A stretch of 38,399 nucleotides of DNA from an uncultured Bacteroidaceae bacterium (GCA_944320955.1 CALUJL010000018.1:1-38399), one strand, 5' to 3'; positions 1 through 7,842 are shown, counted from the stretch's first letter. Numbers and translations are program-made. Notes: generated from the sequence alone by a model not told the origin.

Positions 1-139
1 CCAAATTCCAGAAGACCCAAACTGCTGTTCATTACTGTACATTTGTTTGTGGTGATTCAAATATACAATTTGTTCAGCGGTTTTCTTCGTTAATTAACAA
101 CTATCACGCGAAATGTCGGATGAACCACTTTTAGTACAC

Positions 140-169
140 TTTGAAATTCCATTTTCTTTTGTACCTTTG
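140..169 (+). promoter_or_regulatory. Bacteroides-type promoter of the integrase
   Basis: TTTG at 140-143 and TACCTTTG at 162-169 are 18 nt apart and match the Bacteroidales consensus TTTG / TAnnTTTG. Transcription would start near 175, giving a leader of about 80 nt before the ATG at 254. The -7 box sits inside GTACCTTTGC (161-170), which also fits the GTANNTTTGC core recognised by CTnDOT-type integrases, so this site could double as an attachment core. Confidence 0.55.
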
Positions 170-253
170 CAATATCGGAAAACAAAAGAAAATCAATCAT
201 TTAAGTGTAATCACCCGGTTACGGTACCTAAATCGGGATAAAACCTCTAAACA

Positions 254-1477
254 ATGGCAAAGTTAGAAAATAAAACGAAAGAGAACCCCAAGTTGGAGCA
301 AAATAAGCTCTCGGACGGTAGAATAAGCCTTTACTTAGAGTATTATTTAGGTAGAGAGGAAAAGCCCGTATTGGATGAAAACGGTAATCAGGTGTATTAC
401 GATAGTGGGAAAATGCAAGGCAAACCCAAGTTTGCAGTAAAGCATAACAGGCGAAAAGAAAACCTTAGCCTGTATCTGATAGACAAACCCCGTACACCTG
501 CGGAACGGCAACAGAACAAGGAAACTTTGGAACTCGCCATGCGCATACGTGCAGAGCGTGAACAGGAGTTTAAAGAAAGCATGTTGGGTTACCGCTTAAA
601 GAAAGACAGGGCTGTTAATTTCTTGGACTACTTTCAAGCCTATATCAATAGCTATACCAAGAAAGATATTCGCATGGTGCAAATTGCGCTTAGCCGTTTT
701 AAGGACTTCTTAAAAGAGCAATACCCCATGAATGAGTTTAGTATCAAACCGGAACTTATCACCAAAGAAATGATGGAGCAGTTTGTAGCCTATTTGCAAT
801 CCCGAAGTGTGGGTGAAGGTGCCAAAAGCATTTACCAGCGTTTCAAGAAAGTCATTCGCTATGCAATAGAGCATGATGTAATGCTGAAAGACCCATGCAA
901 AGATGTCACCTGCAAAGTAGATAGCCAGATGCTTCGGAAAGATGTGCTTTCGCCCGAAGAAATACAAAAGCTGATGGCGTGTCATTATGACAACGAAAAC
1001 CCCACAATCAGACGAGCGTTTATCTTTTGCCTGTATTGCGGTCTGCGCTTCTGCGATGTAAAAGACCTTACCTATAGGAATGTGGATTACGCAAATCGGT
1101 TATTGAAGTTTGAACAAAGTAAAACAAAGGGACATTCTGCCAGCAGTGGTGTGGTTATTCCTTTAAACGACGGTCTATTGTCTATCATTGGTGAAGCTCC
1201 AGCAGATAAAAACTGCTTGATATTCGATTTGCCTACATACGAAAGCTGCTGCAAATCGGTCAAGCGCTGGGTAAAGAGAGCCGGAATAGACAAGCACATA
1301 AGCTGGCATTGTGCAAGACATTCGTTTGCCGTGAACATTCTGAACAATGGGGCAAATATCAAGACCATAGCCAGTCTTTTAGGACACAGCGGATTGAAGC
1401 ATACCGAGAAATACACCCGTGCCGTGGATAAATTGAAAGAGGAAGCAATAAACAGTCTACCCGAACTAAAGTTTTAA
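254..1477 (+). CDS. Tyrosine recombinase / integrase
   Basis: A 407-residue site-specific recombinase that would integrate and excise the surrounding element. An N-terminal arm-type DNA-binding region (about 1-110) is followed by a SAM-like core-binding domain (about 120-215) and the catalytic domain (about 230-400). All catalytic residues are visible: R265 in GLRFCD, K290 in the beta-hairpin, H352 and R355 in WHCARH, H378 in LLGHS and the nucleophile Y387 in KYTR. It therefore looks active, unlike the decayed second copy of its 3' third at 4385-4710. A Bacteroides-type promoter lies upstream. The DUF1016 gene begins 25 bp after the stop. The family is common on Bacteroides mobilizable and conjugative elements, but I cannot assign it to a named one. 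Confidence 0.95.
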   Translation: MAKLENKTKENPKLEQNKLSDGRISLYLEYYLGREEKPVLDENGNQVYYDSGKMQGKPKFAVKHNRRKENLSLYLIDKPRTPAERQQNKETLELAMRIRAEREQEFKESMLGYRLKKDRAVNFLDYFQAYINSYTKKDIRMVQIALSRFKDFLKEQYPMNEFSIKPELITKEMMEQFVAYLQSRSVGEGAKSIYQRFKKVIRYAIEHDVMLKDPCKDVTCKVDSQMLRKDVLSPEEIQKLMACHYDNENPTIRRAFIFCLYCGLRFCDVKDLTYRNVDYANRLLKFEQSKTKGHSASSGVVIPLNDGLLSIIGEAPADKNCLIFDLPTYESCCKSVKRWVKRAGIDKHISWHCARHSFAVNILNNGANIKTIASLLGHSGLKHTEKYTRAVDKLKEEAINSLPELKF

Positions 1478-1502
1478 CCACAAAAGACTTATCTTTGTAA
1501 CT

Positions 1503-2642
1503 ATGGACTTTGAAGCATTAGTAAAACATATCAGTACGATACAGAACACGTTGCAGGCACAAGCCGCACACGCTGTAAACCTCGCCCTTACTTCCCGTAA
1601 CTGGCTTATGGGGTGCTATATCGTGGAATTTGAGCAGAACGGAGAAGACCGTGCAGCCTATGGTGAACAATTGTTGAAAAGGCTGGAACAACGGCTGAAT
1701 ACAAAAGGGCTGAATGAACGCAGACTCCGTGAATTTAGGCGACTGTACCTTGTTTATCCACAGCTGAAAGAACCTATTGCACAGTATATTACATCGCAAA
1801 TTCAAATTCGGCAGTCATTGACCGCCGAATTCACCGAACCAATTCGGCGGTTGGCGACCGCCGAATCTGAAAATGGCGTTTGGAAACTATCTGCAGAACA
1901 TCCACCAACCGAAACATGGATGATTCCGGCTGATAGATTATTCAATAGATTATCTTCCACCCATTTAAATACTATATCGGGAATTGAGAACCCAGTAAAA
2001 CGTGCTTTCTATGAAATGGAAACGATTCGTGGTTGCTGGTCTGTAAAGGAATTGGAACGACAAATAGCATCTTTATACTATGAGCGTAGCGGACTATCCA
2101 AAAACAAAGAAGCCCTCTCCGCTCTAGTCCAGCAACAAGCAACCCTATTACAACCTAAAGATGTTATCAACACTCCTGTTACTTTAGAGTTCTTAGGATT
2201 GAATGAACGAGCCTTAGTAACAGAAAACGACTTGGAGCAATCCATCCTTGACAACCTGCAACGCTTCCTGCTGGAAATGGGGCATGGATTCTGCTTTGAA
2301 GCCCGACAAAAACGTATTTTGATAGACGAAGATTATTTCTTTGCCGACCTTGTGTTCTATCACCGCATCTTGAAGTGCCACGTTATTGTGGAATTGAAGA
2401 TAGACAAGTTCCGCCATGAGTATGCTTCACAACTCAATATGTATCTAAACTATTTCAAGGCGGAAGTGATGCAGTCGGATGATAATCCGCCTATCGGAAT
2501 TCTGCTTTGCACAGAAAAGGGAGATACATTGGTTAAGTATGCCACTGCCGGATTAGACCCGAATATCTTCGTACAGAAGTACATGATAGAACTTCCAAGC
2601 GAGGAAGAAATAAAGGAGTTCATTGCTTCCTCAAATTACTAA
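1503..2642 (+). CDS. DUF1016 / YhcG-like PDDEXK nuclease-domain protein
   Basis: A 379-residue protein with the DUF1016 layout: an N-terminal helical domain (about 1-200, including a REFRRLYLVYPQL stretch) and a C-terminal PDDEXK nuclease-like fold. Candidate active-site residues are D282 (ADLVFYH), E297 and K299 (VELKI) and Q310. The cellular role of the family is unsettled; members are often found near mobile elements and restriction systems. The gene starts 25 bp after the integrase stop. A TATCTTTG box at 1490-1497 ends only 5 nt before the ATG, so a transcript from it would be almost leaderless; read-through from the integrase is the alternative. A strong hairpin follows at 2661-2697. 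Codons 106-122 cover a perfect inverted repeat (1821-1851) that the second copy has lost. Confidence 0.85.
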   Translation: MDFEALVKHISTIQNTLQAQAAHAVNLALTSRNWLMGCYIVEFEQNGEDRAAYGEQLLKRLEQRLNTKGLNERRLREFRRLYLVYPQLKEPIAQYITSQIQIRQSLTAEFTEPIRRLATAESENGVWKLSAEHPPTETWMIPADRLFNRLSSTHLNTISGIENPVKRAFYEMETIRGCWSVKELERQIASLYYERSGLSKNKEALSALVQQQATLLQPKDVINTPVTLEFLGLNERALVTENDLEQSILDNLQRFLLEMGHGFCFEARQKRILIDEDYFFADLVFYHRILKCHVIVELKIDKFRHEYASQLNMYLNYFKAEVMQSDDNPPIGILLCTEKGDTLVKYATAGLDPNIFVQKYMIELPSEEEIKEFIASSNY

Positions 2643-2660
2643 CCTATCATAAAAGTAATG

Positions 2661-2697
2661 CTGGCGAAAAGAAGAAAACTATTTTTCTTTTCGCCAG
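2661..2697 (+). terminator. Hairpin terminator after DUF1016 gene
   Basis: CTGGCGAAAAG at 2661-2671 pairs with CTTTTCGCCAG at 2687-2697, and the pairing continues inward through A/T-rich sequence. It begins 18 nt after the stop codon. The second copy keeps the same structure at 5858-5892. Confidence 0.7.
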
Positions 2698-2727
2698 CCA
2701 CATATAATTTGCTCTCAACAAGAATAA

Positions 2728-2770
2728 GTTTAGTCCGTTTTGGATGTATAGACAAAAGGATAAACTAAAC
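2728..2770. repeat. GTTTAGTCCG inverted element, copy A
   Basis: GTTTAGTCCG at 2728-2737 and an inverted right arm ending ACTAAAC at 2764-2770 flank an A/T-rich centre. It is one of four such elements, all within the mobile element. Confidence 0.6.
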
Positions 2771-2858
2771 TACATACTGCACAACAAGTCTAATTACAAT
2801 TTTCCTCAAATTTTAATTGATTAATCAATCAAATTTTCCGTCAATTGACACGATAATT

Positions 2859-3305
2859 TTACTTGGTTGAGTTCAGATAATTGATGCAGTTCTTTTCAAT
2901 CTTGTCCAAGATATGAAGAAATGTATCTTGTTCTTCTTGTGATATACCTTTTAATGAGATGTTTAGAGATAGCATTTGACATTTATTTATATGCGGCATA
3001 ATTGTTTTTACCTTATCGGTGCAGTATAAAAGAACACTCCGTCCATCTTTATGATTTTTCCGCTTGATGATATATCCGTTTTTAGATAATTTTTCAACTA
3101 TTCTCGTAACATTGGCAAAGTCTTTTTGCGACTGTGTAACTAAATCACCAATAGTCTGACCATCGTTTTCCCATAAATTGACTAAAAGAACCCACTGTTC
3201 CGGCGTTATGTCCAGCCCCTCTTCTGATATAATTTGATATATTTGACGTTTGATTATACCCGAAAGTTTGGCTATTTTATGATTTACCATTTTATCTATA
3301 TCCAT
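2859..3305 (-). CDS. MarR-family transcriptional regulator
   Basis: A 148-residue winged-helix protein of MarR type. The recognition-helix region lies around residues 80-100 (KDFANVTRIVEKL) and the wing carries the family's D-x-R-S turn (HKDGRSVLL). Flanking helices would form the dimer interface. It is divergent from the DUF169 gene; the intergenic DNA holds a perfect 20-bp palindrome at 3361-3380 and a near copy at 3335-3354. The regulator very probably represses both genes and responds to a small ligand, by analogy with the family. The ligand is not evident. A promoter on the minus strand (TTTG 3405-3402, TATATTTG 3381-3374) gives a leader of about 60 nt. Confidence 0.9.
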   Translation of the reverse strand: MDIDKMVNHKIAKLSGIIKRQIYQIISEEGLDITPEQWVLLVNLWENDGQTIGDLVTQSQKDFANVTRIVEKLSKNGYIIKRKNHKDGRSVLLYCTDKVKTIMPHINKCQMLSLNISLKGISQEEQDTFLHILDKIEKNCINYLNSTK

Positions 3306-3334
3306 ATTATTTAGTTTGTTAAAAGCTGAAAAAT

Positions 3335-3354
3335 ATATTTGTCATATCAAATAA
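3335..3354. promoter_or_regulatory. Secondary MarR operator (imperfect)
   Basis: ATATTTGTCATATCAAATAA resembles the perfect palindrome at 3361-3380, with the left half intact and the right half altered. The two centres are 26 bp apart. It overlaps the -33 TTTG (3338-3341) of the rightward promoter. Confidence 0.55.
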
Positions 3355-3367
3355 ATAACTATATTTG
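3338..3367 (+). promoter_or_regulatory. Promoter of the DUF169 gene
   Basis: TTTG at 3338-3341, an 18-nt spacer, then TATATTTG at 3360-3367. The -33 box lies in the imperfect operator and the -7 box in the perfect one. The leader would be about 20 nt before the ATG at 3393. Confidence 0.65.
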
Positions 3368-3380
3368 TCATGACAAATAT
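3361..3380. promoter_or_regulatory. Perfect 20-bp palindromic operator for MarR
   Basis: ATATTTGTCATGACAAATAT is its own reverse complement. It contains seven of the eight bases of the rightward -7 box (3360-3367) and of the leftward -7 box (3381-3374), so one bound dimer could block both genes. Confidence 0.75.
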
Positions 3381-3405
3381 AAGAATAATGTAATGAGTAA
3401 CCAAA
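3374..3405 (-). promoter_or_regulatory. Promoter of the marR-type gene
   Basis: On the minus strand TTTG (3405-3402) is followed after 20 nt by TATATTTG (3381-3374), an exact match to the Bacteroidales consensus. The -33 box lies inside the first codons of the divergent DUF169 gene. Confidence 0.6.
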
Positions 3406-4121
3406 TGGAAGTAAGTGTTTTTATAGAAAATATCCAAAAGGCTTTCGGAGAAAAGGTACAATTACCCTTTGCTTTTTGGTATTCTGATAAACAGATTAAT
3501 GATGATTTAAAAAAAATCAACGGTTGTTTTTTTAAGGAGTTTGAAAAGTTGATTGGTGGTGAACCAATCTCTTTGAGTGCCGATAGAATCGGGTGTATGG
3601 GTGGTAAATTCTATACTGGTTTTTCGACCATGAATGAAAAGATGCCTATGTTTGTTTCAAGCAAAGAAAAATATAAGAAATCTTCAGAATTGGTTCTTGA
3701 TTTCGTAGAAAAGGCAAATGTGCAGATGACGACAAGGCAGTATTTGAATATTTCACCCATTACTGAACTTGAAAACTTTGATAATGTAGTGGGGATTTTC
3801 TTTTTGGCTACCCCTGATATGCTTTCAGGACTTGCTTCATGGACATTTTACGATAACAATTCGGATGATGCAATTACTGCAAAATTTGGTTCGGGATGTT
3901 CTTCTATTTTTTCAGAAGCAGCATTGGAAAACAGCAAAAATGGGAAACGTACATTTATAGGACTGTTTGACCCCTCCGTGCGTCGCTATATCCATGAGAA
4001 TATATTAAGTTTTACTATACCAATGTCACGCTTTCGGGAGATGTATTATACGATACAAGATAGCTGCTTGTCGAATACACCTGCATGGGGAAAAATTAGA
4101 GAACGCATTTGTCGGGAGTGA
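3393..4121 (+). CDS. DUF169 family protein
   Basis: A 242-residue protein when started at ATG 3393 (MSNQMEVSVF). An upstream in-frame TTG at 3339 lies inside the promoter and is rejected. It matches the DUF169 family, cytosolic proteins of unknown biochemistry. Visible family-like parts are a cysteine/glycine stretch (DRIGCMGGKFYTGF, about residues 61-74) and a C-terminal region with FGSGCSS and DPSVRRY. No signal peptide or membrane segment is seen. It is divergent from, and probably repressed by, the MarR regulator through a shared palindrome. MarR-DUF169 pairing suggests an inducible response to a small molecule, but the substrate is not known. Codon use is AT-rich, as in the rest of the element. 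Confidence 0.8.
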   Translation: MSNQMEVSVFIENIQKAFGEKVQLPFAFWYSDKQINDDLKKINGCFFKEFEKLIGGEPISLSADRIGCMGGKFYTGFSTMNEKMPMFVSSKEKYKKSSELVLDFVEKANVQMTTRQYLNISPITELENFDNVVGIFFLATPDMLSGLASWTFYDNNSDDAITAKFGSGCSSIFSEAALENSKNGKRTFIGLFDPSVRRYIHENILSFTIPMSRFREMYYTIQDSCLSNTPAWGKIRERICRE

Positions 4122-4382
4122 AGTGTATTACAAAGCATCTCTACTAAAAAAAATACAAATAATAAAATGACAACCTAGAATAAAGTTAGAAACAAACTAT
4201 ACTATACAAACGATGATTACATTCGAGATGTAATAGCCTTTCATATGCAAGATAACGCATGGGATATTATTCATAATTATATTTCTCATGATTCTTTATT
4301 TAGTACCGAAGAAGATAAAGAGAATTGACATATATCCAAGGGTAGCATCATTACCATTTTCTTTAATGAACTCTCTTTAATA
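4122..4382 (+). other. Spacer with a short ORF remnant
   Basis: This stretch between the DUF169 gene and the duplicated block has no intact gene. One frame is open from 4179 to a TGA at 4326-4328 (49 codons, containing DDYIRDVIAFHMQDNAWDII) but has no plausible start next to a ribosome-binding region. It looks like the tail of a lost gene. The family is not recognised. Confidence 0.35.
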
Positions 4383-4384
4383 AT

Positions 4385-4710
4385 GTGGTTATCCCCTTGA
4401 ATGACAGTCTATTATCCATTATTAGTGAAGCTCCAGCAGATAAAAACTGCTTGATATTCGATTTGCCTACATACGAAAGCTGTTGCAAATCAGTTAAGCG
4501 TTGGGTTAAAAGAGCCGGAATAGACAAGCACATAAGCTGGCATTGTGCAAGACACTCGTTTGCCGTAAACATTCTGAACATGGGGCAAATATCAAGACCG
4601 TAGCCAGTCTTTTAGGACACAGCGGATTGAAGCATACCGAGAAATACACCCGTGCCGTGGATAAATTGAAAGAGGAAGCAATAAACAGCCTACCTGAACT
4701 AAAGTTTTAA
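4385..4710 (+). pseudogene. Integrase 3' fragment (decayed)
   Basis: This fragment repeats the last ~110 codons of the integrase at 254-1477. It lacks the N-terminal and core-binding domains and the catalytic Arg I. A one-base deletion near 4578 (one A fewer than in the intact copy, before the glycine-rich turn) shifts the frame. The HxxR motif therefore sits in one frame and LLGHS and the Tyr in another. It cannot make a working recombinase and is evidence of a tandem or second-element insertion followed by decay. Confidence 0.9.
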
Positions 4711-4735
4711 CCACAAAAGACTTATCTTTGTAACT

Positions 4736-5837
4736 ATGGATTTGAAGCATTAGTAAAACATATCAGTACGATACAGAACACGTTGCAGGCACAAGCCGCA
4801 CACGCTGTAAACCTCGCCCTTACTTCCCGTAACTGGCTTATGGGTTGCTATATCGTGGAATTTGAGCAGAACGGAGAAGATCGTGCCGCATACGTGAACA
4901 ACTGTTGAAAAAGCTGGAACAACGGCTGAATACAAAAGGTCTGAATGAACGTAGATTCCGTGAATTTAGACGGCTGTACCTTGTTTATCCACAGCTGAAA
5001 GAACCTATTGCACAGTATATTACATCGCAAATTCAAATTCGGCAATCATTGACCGCCGAATCTGAAAATAGCGTCTGGAAACTATCAGCAGAACATTCAC
5101 AAGCCGAAACATGGATGATTCCGGCTGATAGATTATTCAACAGATTATCTTCCACCCATTTAAATACCATATCAGGAATTGAGAACCCGGTAAAACGTGC
5201 TTTCTATGAAATGGAAACAATTCGTGGTTGCTGGTCTGTAAAGGAGTTGGAACGACAAATAGCATCTTTGTATTATGAACGTAGCGGACTCTCCAAAAAC
5301 AAAGAAGCCCTCTCCGCTTTAGTACAGCAACAAGCAACCCTATTACAACCTAAAGATGTTATCAACACCCCTGTTACTTTAGAGTTCTTAGGATTGAATG
5401 AACGAGCCTTAGTAACAGAAAACAACTTGGAGCAATCCATCCTTGACAACCTGCAACACTTCCTGCTGGAAATGGGGCATGGATTCTGCTTTGAAGCCCG
5501 ATAAAAGCGTATCTTGATTGATGAGGATTATTTCTTTGCCGACCTCGTATTCTATCACCGTATCTTGAAATGCCATGTTATTGTAGAATTGAAGATAGAC
5601 AAGTTCCGCCATGAGTATGCTTCGCAACTGAATATATATCTGAACTATTTCAAGGCGGAAGTGATGCAGCCGGATGATAATCCGCCTATCGGTATTCTGC
5701 TTTGCACCGAAAAGGGAGATACATTGGTTAAGTATGCCACTGCCGGATTAGACCCGAATATCTTCGTACAGAAGTACATGATAGAACTTCCAAGTGAGGA
5801 AGAAATAAAGAAGTTTATCACTTCCTCAAATTACTAA
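4736..5837 (+). pseudogene. DUF1016/PDDEXK gene, second copy, disrupted
   Basis: This is closely related to the gene at 1503-2642. One base is lost in codon 3, and another near 4890 (CTATGGTG became TACGTG), breaking the N-terminal part. A 36-bp in-frame segment present in copy 1 is missing near 5060, consistent with recombination between GACCGCCGAAT direct repeats. CAA became TAA at 5502-5504, just before the PDDEXK motifs. An internal ATG at 4905 gives a 199-codon open stretch, and 5514-5837 keeps the nuclease motif part open, so short fragments might still be translated. I regard the whole as non-functional. Confidence 0.88.
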
Positions 5838-5857
5838 CCTATCATTAAAAGTAATAC

Positions 5858-5892
5858 TAGCGAAAAGAAGAATATTGTTTTCTTTTCGCCAG
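5858..5892 (+). terminator. Hairpin after the second DUF1016 copy
   Basis: GCGAAAAGAA pairs with TTCTTTTCGC across a short A/T-rich loop. It is the counterpart of the hairpin at 2661-2697 with a few changes. Confidence 0.55.
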
Positions 5893-5923
5893 CACAACCA
5901 TAATTTGCTGGCAACAGACATAA

Positions 5924-5967
5924 GTTTAGTCCGTTTTGGATATATATAGACAAAAAACAGACTAAAC
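5924..5967. repeat. GTTTAGTCCG inverted element, copy B
   Basis: GTTTAGTCCG at 5924-5933 and ACTAAAC at 5961-5967 flank a centre with TATATATA (5941-5948). It is homologous to copy A through the segmental duplication. Confidence 0.6.
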
Positions 5968-6004
5968 CTTAATTATCCGATAACAAATATTGCAGGAACG
6001 ACCG

Positions 6005-6035
6005 TTTGCATTATCGAATAAAAGTATTACCTTTG
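6005..6035 (+). promoter_or_regulatory. Promoter of the ABC-F gene
   Basis: TTTG at 6005-6008, a 19-nt spacer and TACCTTTG at 6028-6035 match the Bacteroidales consensus exactly. The start point should fall at about 6040-6042, so the mRNA would have a leader of about 136 nt. Confidence 0.75.
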
Positions 6036-6040
6036 CACAA

Positions 6041-6177
6041 AATTATTTGCAACTATGTAAAAAAGAGAAGGCTGTACATATTTCAAACAACTTGAAACGA
6101 GCAAATTCATGTTCGGTGTATAGTCTGTTTTTCGTCTTTACTATTTCTTTTTACATTCTAAATGCTTGCAAATAATT
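6041..6177 (+). promoter_or_regulatory. ABC-F leader: candidate translational attenuator
   Basis: AATTATTTGCAA (6041-6052), at the predicted 5' end of the mRNA, is perfectly complementary to TTGCAAATAATT (6166-6177), the 12 bases directly before the ATG at 6178. An ATG-TAA start-stop ORF lies at 6055-6060, three bases after the left arm. A second tiny ORF (MFGV) is at 6113-6127. A ribosome held on the start-stop codon pair would cover the left arm and free the translation start. ABC-F resistance genes in other phyla are known to be controlled by ribosome stalling on short leader ORFs; the mechanism here is inferred from base pairing only. Confidence 0.55.
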
Positions 6178-7773
6178 ATGAGCTTACAAATTCAAGGCTT
6201 GTCTTATATACATCCTAATAAAGACATTCTGTTCCAAAATATAAGTTTCTCCATATCTTCGGGAGAAAAATGTGCCATTGTGGGAAATAACGGTATCGGC
6301 AAATCAACTCTTTTGAAAATATTAGCAGGTCTGACTGCCCCTGCGACAGGAAAAGTGTCATGCGAGGATGCCCCTTATATGATACCGCAACATTTCGGTC
6401 AATTCAATAACAAAACGGTTGGCGAAATATTGGGGGTATCGGCCAAATTACAGGCTCTTTCGGTTATCTTGGATGGTCGCGGCACTGAGGAAGATTTTAT
6501 TGTCCTTGATGACGAATGGGATATTCAGGAGCGTATATCCGAGGCTTTTGCCAAATGGGATATTGATTATATAACTCCATATAGGATGATGGATTCCCTT
6601 AGCGGCGGCGAAAAAACAAAGGTGTTTTTAGCCGGACTAGATATTTATCATCCCGCCATTGTCTTGATGGACGAGCCGACCAACCATTTGGACACAAAGG
6701 GACGAACCTTGTTATACGAGTTTATTCGTATAACTACCAGCACTACAATCATCGTCAGCCATGACAGAACCTTGTTAAATATGCTGTCGGCTATCTATGA
6801 GATGTCTCCTATGGGTATGCAATTCTATCCTATGAGTTACAAGGAGTATAAAGAAGTTGTCGATGCGGAGACTGCGGCGAAGGTATCCCGTTTGCAAAAC
6901 CAACAGAAAGAGTTGGCTAAAGCCGAAAAATTGGCACGGAAAACGATGGAACGGCAGCAAAAGCATGCTTCGAGGGGCGAAAAACAGAGCGCAAAGCAAT
7001 GTATACCTCGCATTACGATGGGACTTTTGCGCAGTAAATCGGAGACATCGACCTCTCGTCTGAACAAGGTGCAGCAAGAAAAACTCTCTGATATGAATCA
7101 GGAGTTACGCGAAATACGGACATCCATAGCCGAATGCAAAACGATGAAAATCGATATTGGCAATTCCGCATTACACAATAGCAAGCGATTGGTTGAAGCA
7201 ACCAATGTGACATTCAAGTATGCCGACCGAGATACTATGTGGGAACATCAGCCTTTGAACCTATCCATTTACAGCGGCGAGCGTATCAGGCTTCAGGGCG
7301 ATAACGGAAGCGGGAAAAGCACTCTGTTAAAACTGATTGCCGGAGTATTGCAGCCTACGGACGGCGAATTGTGGCGTAGCAATCCATTAGATGTCCTATA
7401 TCTTGACCAAGAGTATTCGTGTATCGATAACGAACGGACTGTATATGGCCTATTGGAAACCTGCAACACCAAGAAGCCCGAGCATGAACTGAAAATGCTT
7501 CTGAATCGCTTCCTGTTTACAGCGTCAACATGGGAGAAAAAGTGTGGAAGTCTCAGTGGGGGCGAGAGGATGAAATTGGCTTTATGCCGTTTACTCATTT
7601 CTGAAAATGCCCCTGACATGATTATCGCGGATGAACCGACTAATAATATTGACATATCAAGTATGAACATATTGGCAGATACACTGAAGACTTATAAAGG
7701 GACATTGCTTGTAGTCAGTCACGATGAGCAGTTTGTTCACGATGTCGGAGTTGAACGGATAGTAAATCTTTGA
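6178..7773 (+). CDS. ABC-F ATPase, probable ribosomal protection protein
   Basis: A 531-residue protein with two ABC domains and no membrane segments. Domain 1 has Walker A GNNGIGKST (37-45), signature LSGGEKTKV and Walker B IVLMDEPTNHLD (161-172). Domain 2 has Walker A GDNGSGKST (374-382), signature LSGGERMKL and Walker B with ADEPTNNID. The charged linker (about 225-335) has the helical hairpin form of ABC-F proteins that enter the ribosomal E site and displace antibiotics. Whether it gives resistance, and to which drug class, cannot be read from sequence; a housekeeping ABC-F role is possible but less likely on a mobile element with an elaborate leader. I start at ATG 6178; an in-frame TTG at 6166 is part of the right arm of the leader repeat. 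A bidirectional terminator follows. Confidence 0.88.
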   Translation: MSLQIQGLSYIHPNKDILFQNISFSISSGEKCAIVGNNGIGKSTLLKILAGLTAPATGKVSCEDAPYMIPQHFGQFNNKTVGEILGVSAKLQALSVILDGRGTEEDFIVLDDEWDIQERISEAFAKWDIDYITPYRMMDSLSGGEKTKVFLAGLDIYHPAIVLMDEPTNHLDTKGRTLLYEFIRITTSTTIIVSHDRTLLNMLSAIYEMSPMGMQFYPMSYKEYKEVVDAETAAKVSRLQNQQKELAKAEKLARKTMERQQKHASRGEKQSAKQCIPRITMGLLRSKSETSTSRLNKVQQEKLSDMNQELREIRTSIAECKTMKIDIGNSALHNSKRLVEATNVTFKYADRDTMWEHQPLNLSIYSGERIRLQGDNGSGKSTLLKLIAGVLQPTDGELWRSNPLDVLYLDQEYSCIDNERTVYGLLETCNTKKPEHELKMLLNRFLFTASTWEKKCGSLSGGERMKLALCRLLISENAPDMIIADEPTNNIDISSMNILADTLKTYKGTLLVVSHDEQFVHDVGVERIVNL

Positions 7774-7796
7774 GGCTCTATAAAATGAATTTGAAA

Positions 7797-7835
7797 AAAG
7801 CCGAAGCGTTGAACATAGTTCATCACTCCGGCTTT
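7797..7835 (-). terminator. Bidirectional terminator between convergent genes
   Basis: AAAGCCG (7797-7803) pairs with CGGCTTT (7829-7835), with further pairing inside (GAAC/GTTC around 7811-7820). On the minus strand the stem is followed by a run of T, fitting the end of the mobilization operon. On the plus strand it lies 24 bp after the ABC-F stop. Confidence 0.7.
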
Positions 7836-7842
7836 ACTTCGT

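Larger units (their letters stand above)
1149..2770 (+). repeat. Segmental duplication, intact copy
   Basis: The integrase 3' third, the spacer, the whole DUF1016 gene, its terminator hairpin and the following GTTTAGTCCG element recur at 4383-5967 in the same order and orientation with scattered substitutions. This copy keeps all reading frames. Confidence 0.9.
4383..5967 (+). repeat. Segmental duplication, decayed copy
   Basis: This is a second copy of 1149-2770: integrase 3' end, spacer with the TATCTTTG box, DUF1016 gene, hairpin and GTTTAGTCCG element. It differs by point substitutions, several single-base deletions, one 36-bp deletion and one nonsense change. Confidence 0.9.

Noticed and set aside
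5990-6175. A 61-codon ORF upstream of the ABC-F gene
   Set aside because: Its start lies upstream of the promoter, so the leader mRNA would not contain it. The composition is that of untranslated AT-rich DNA.
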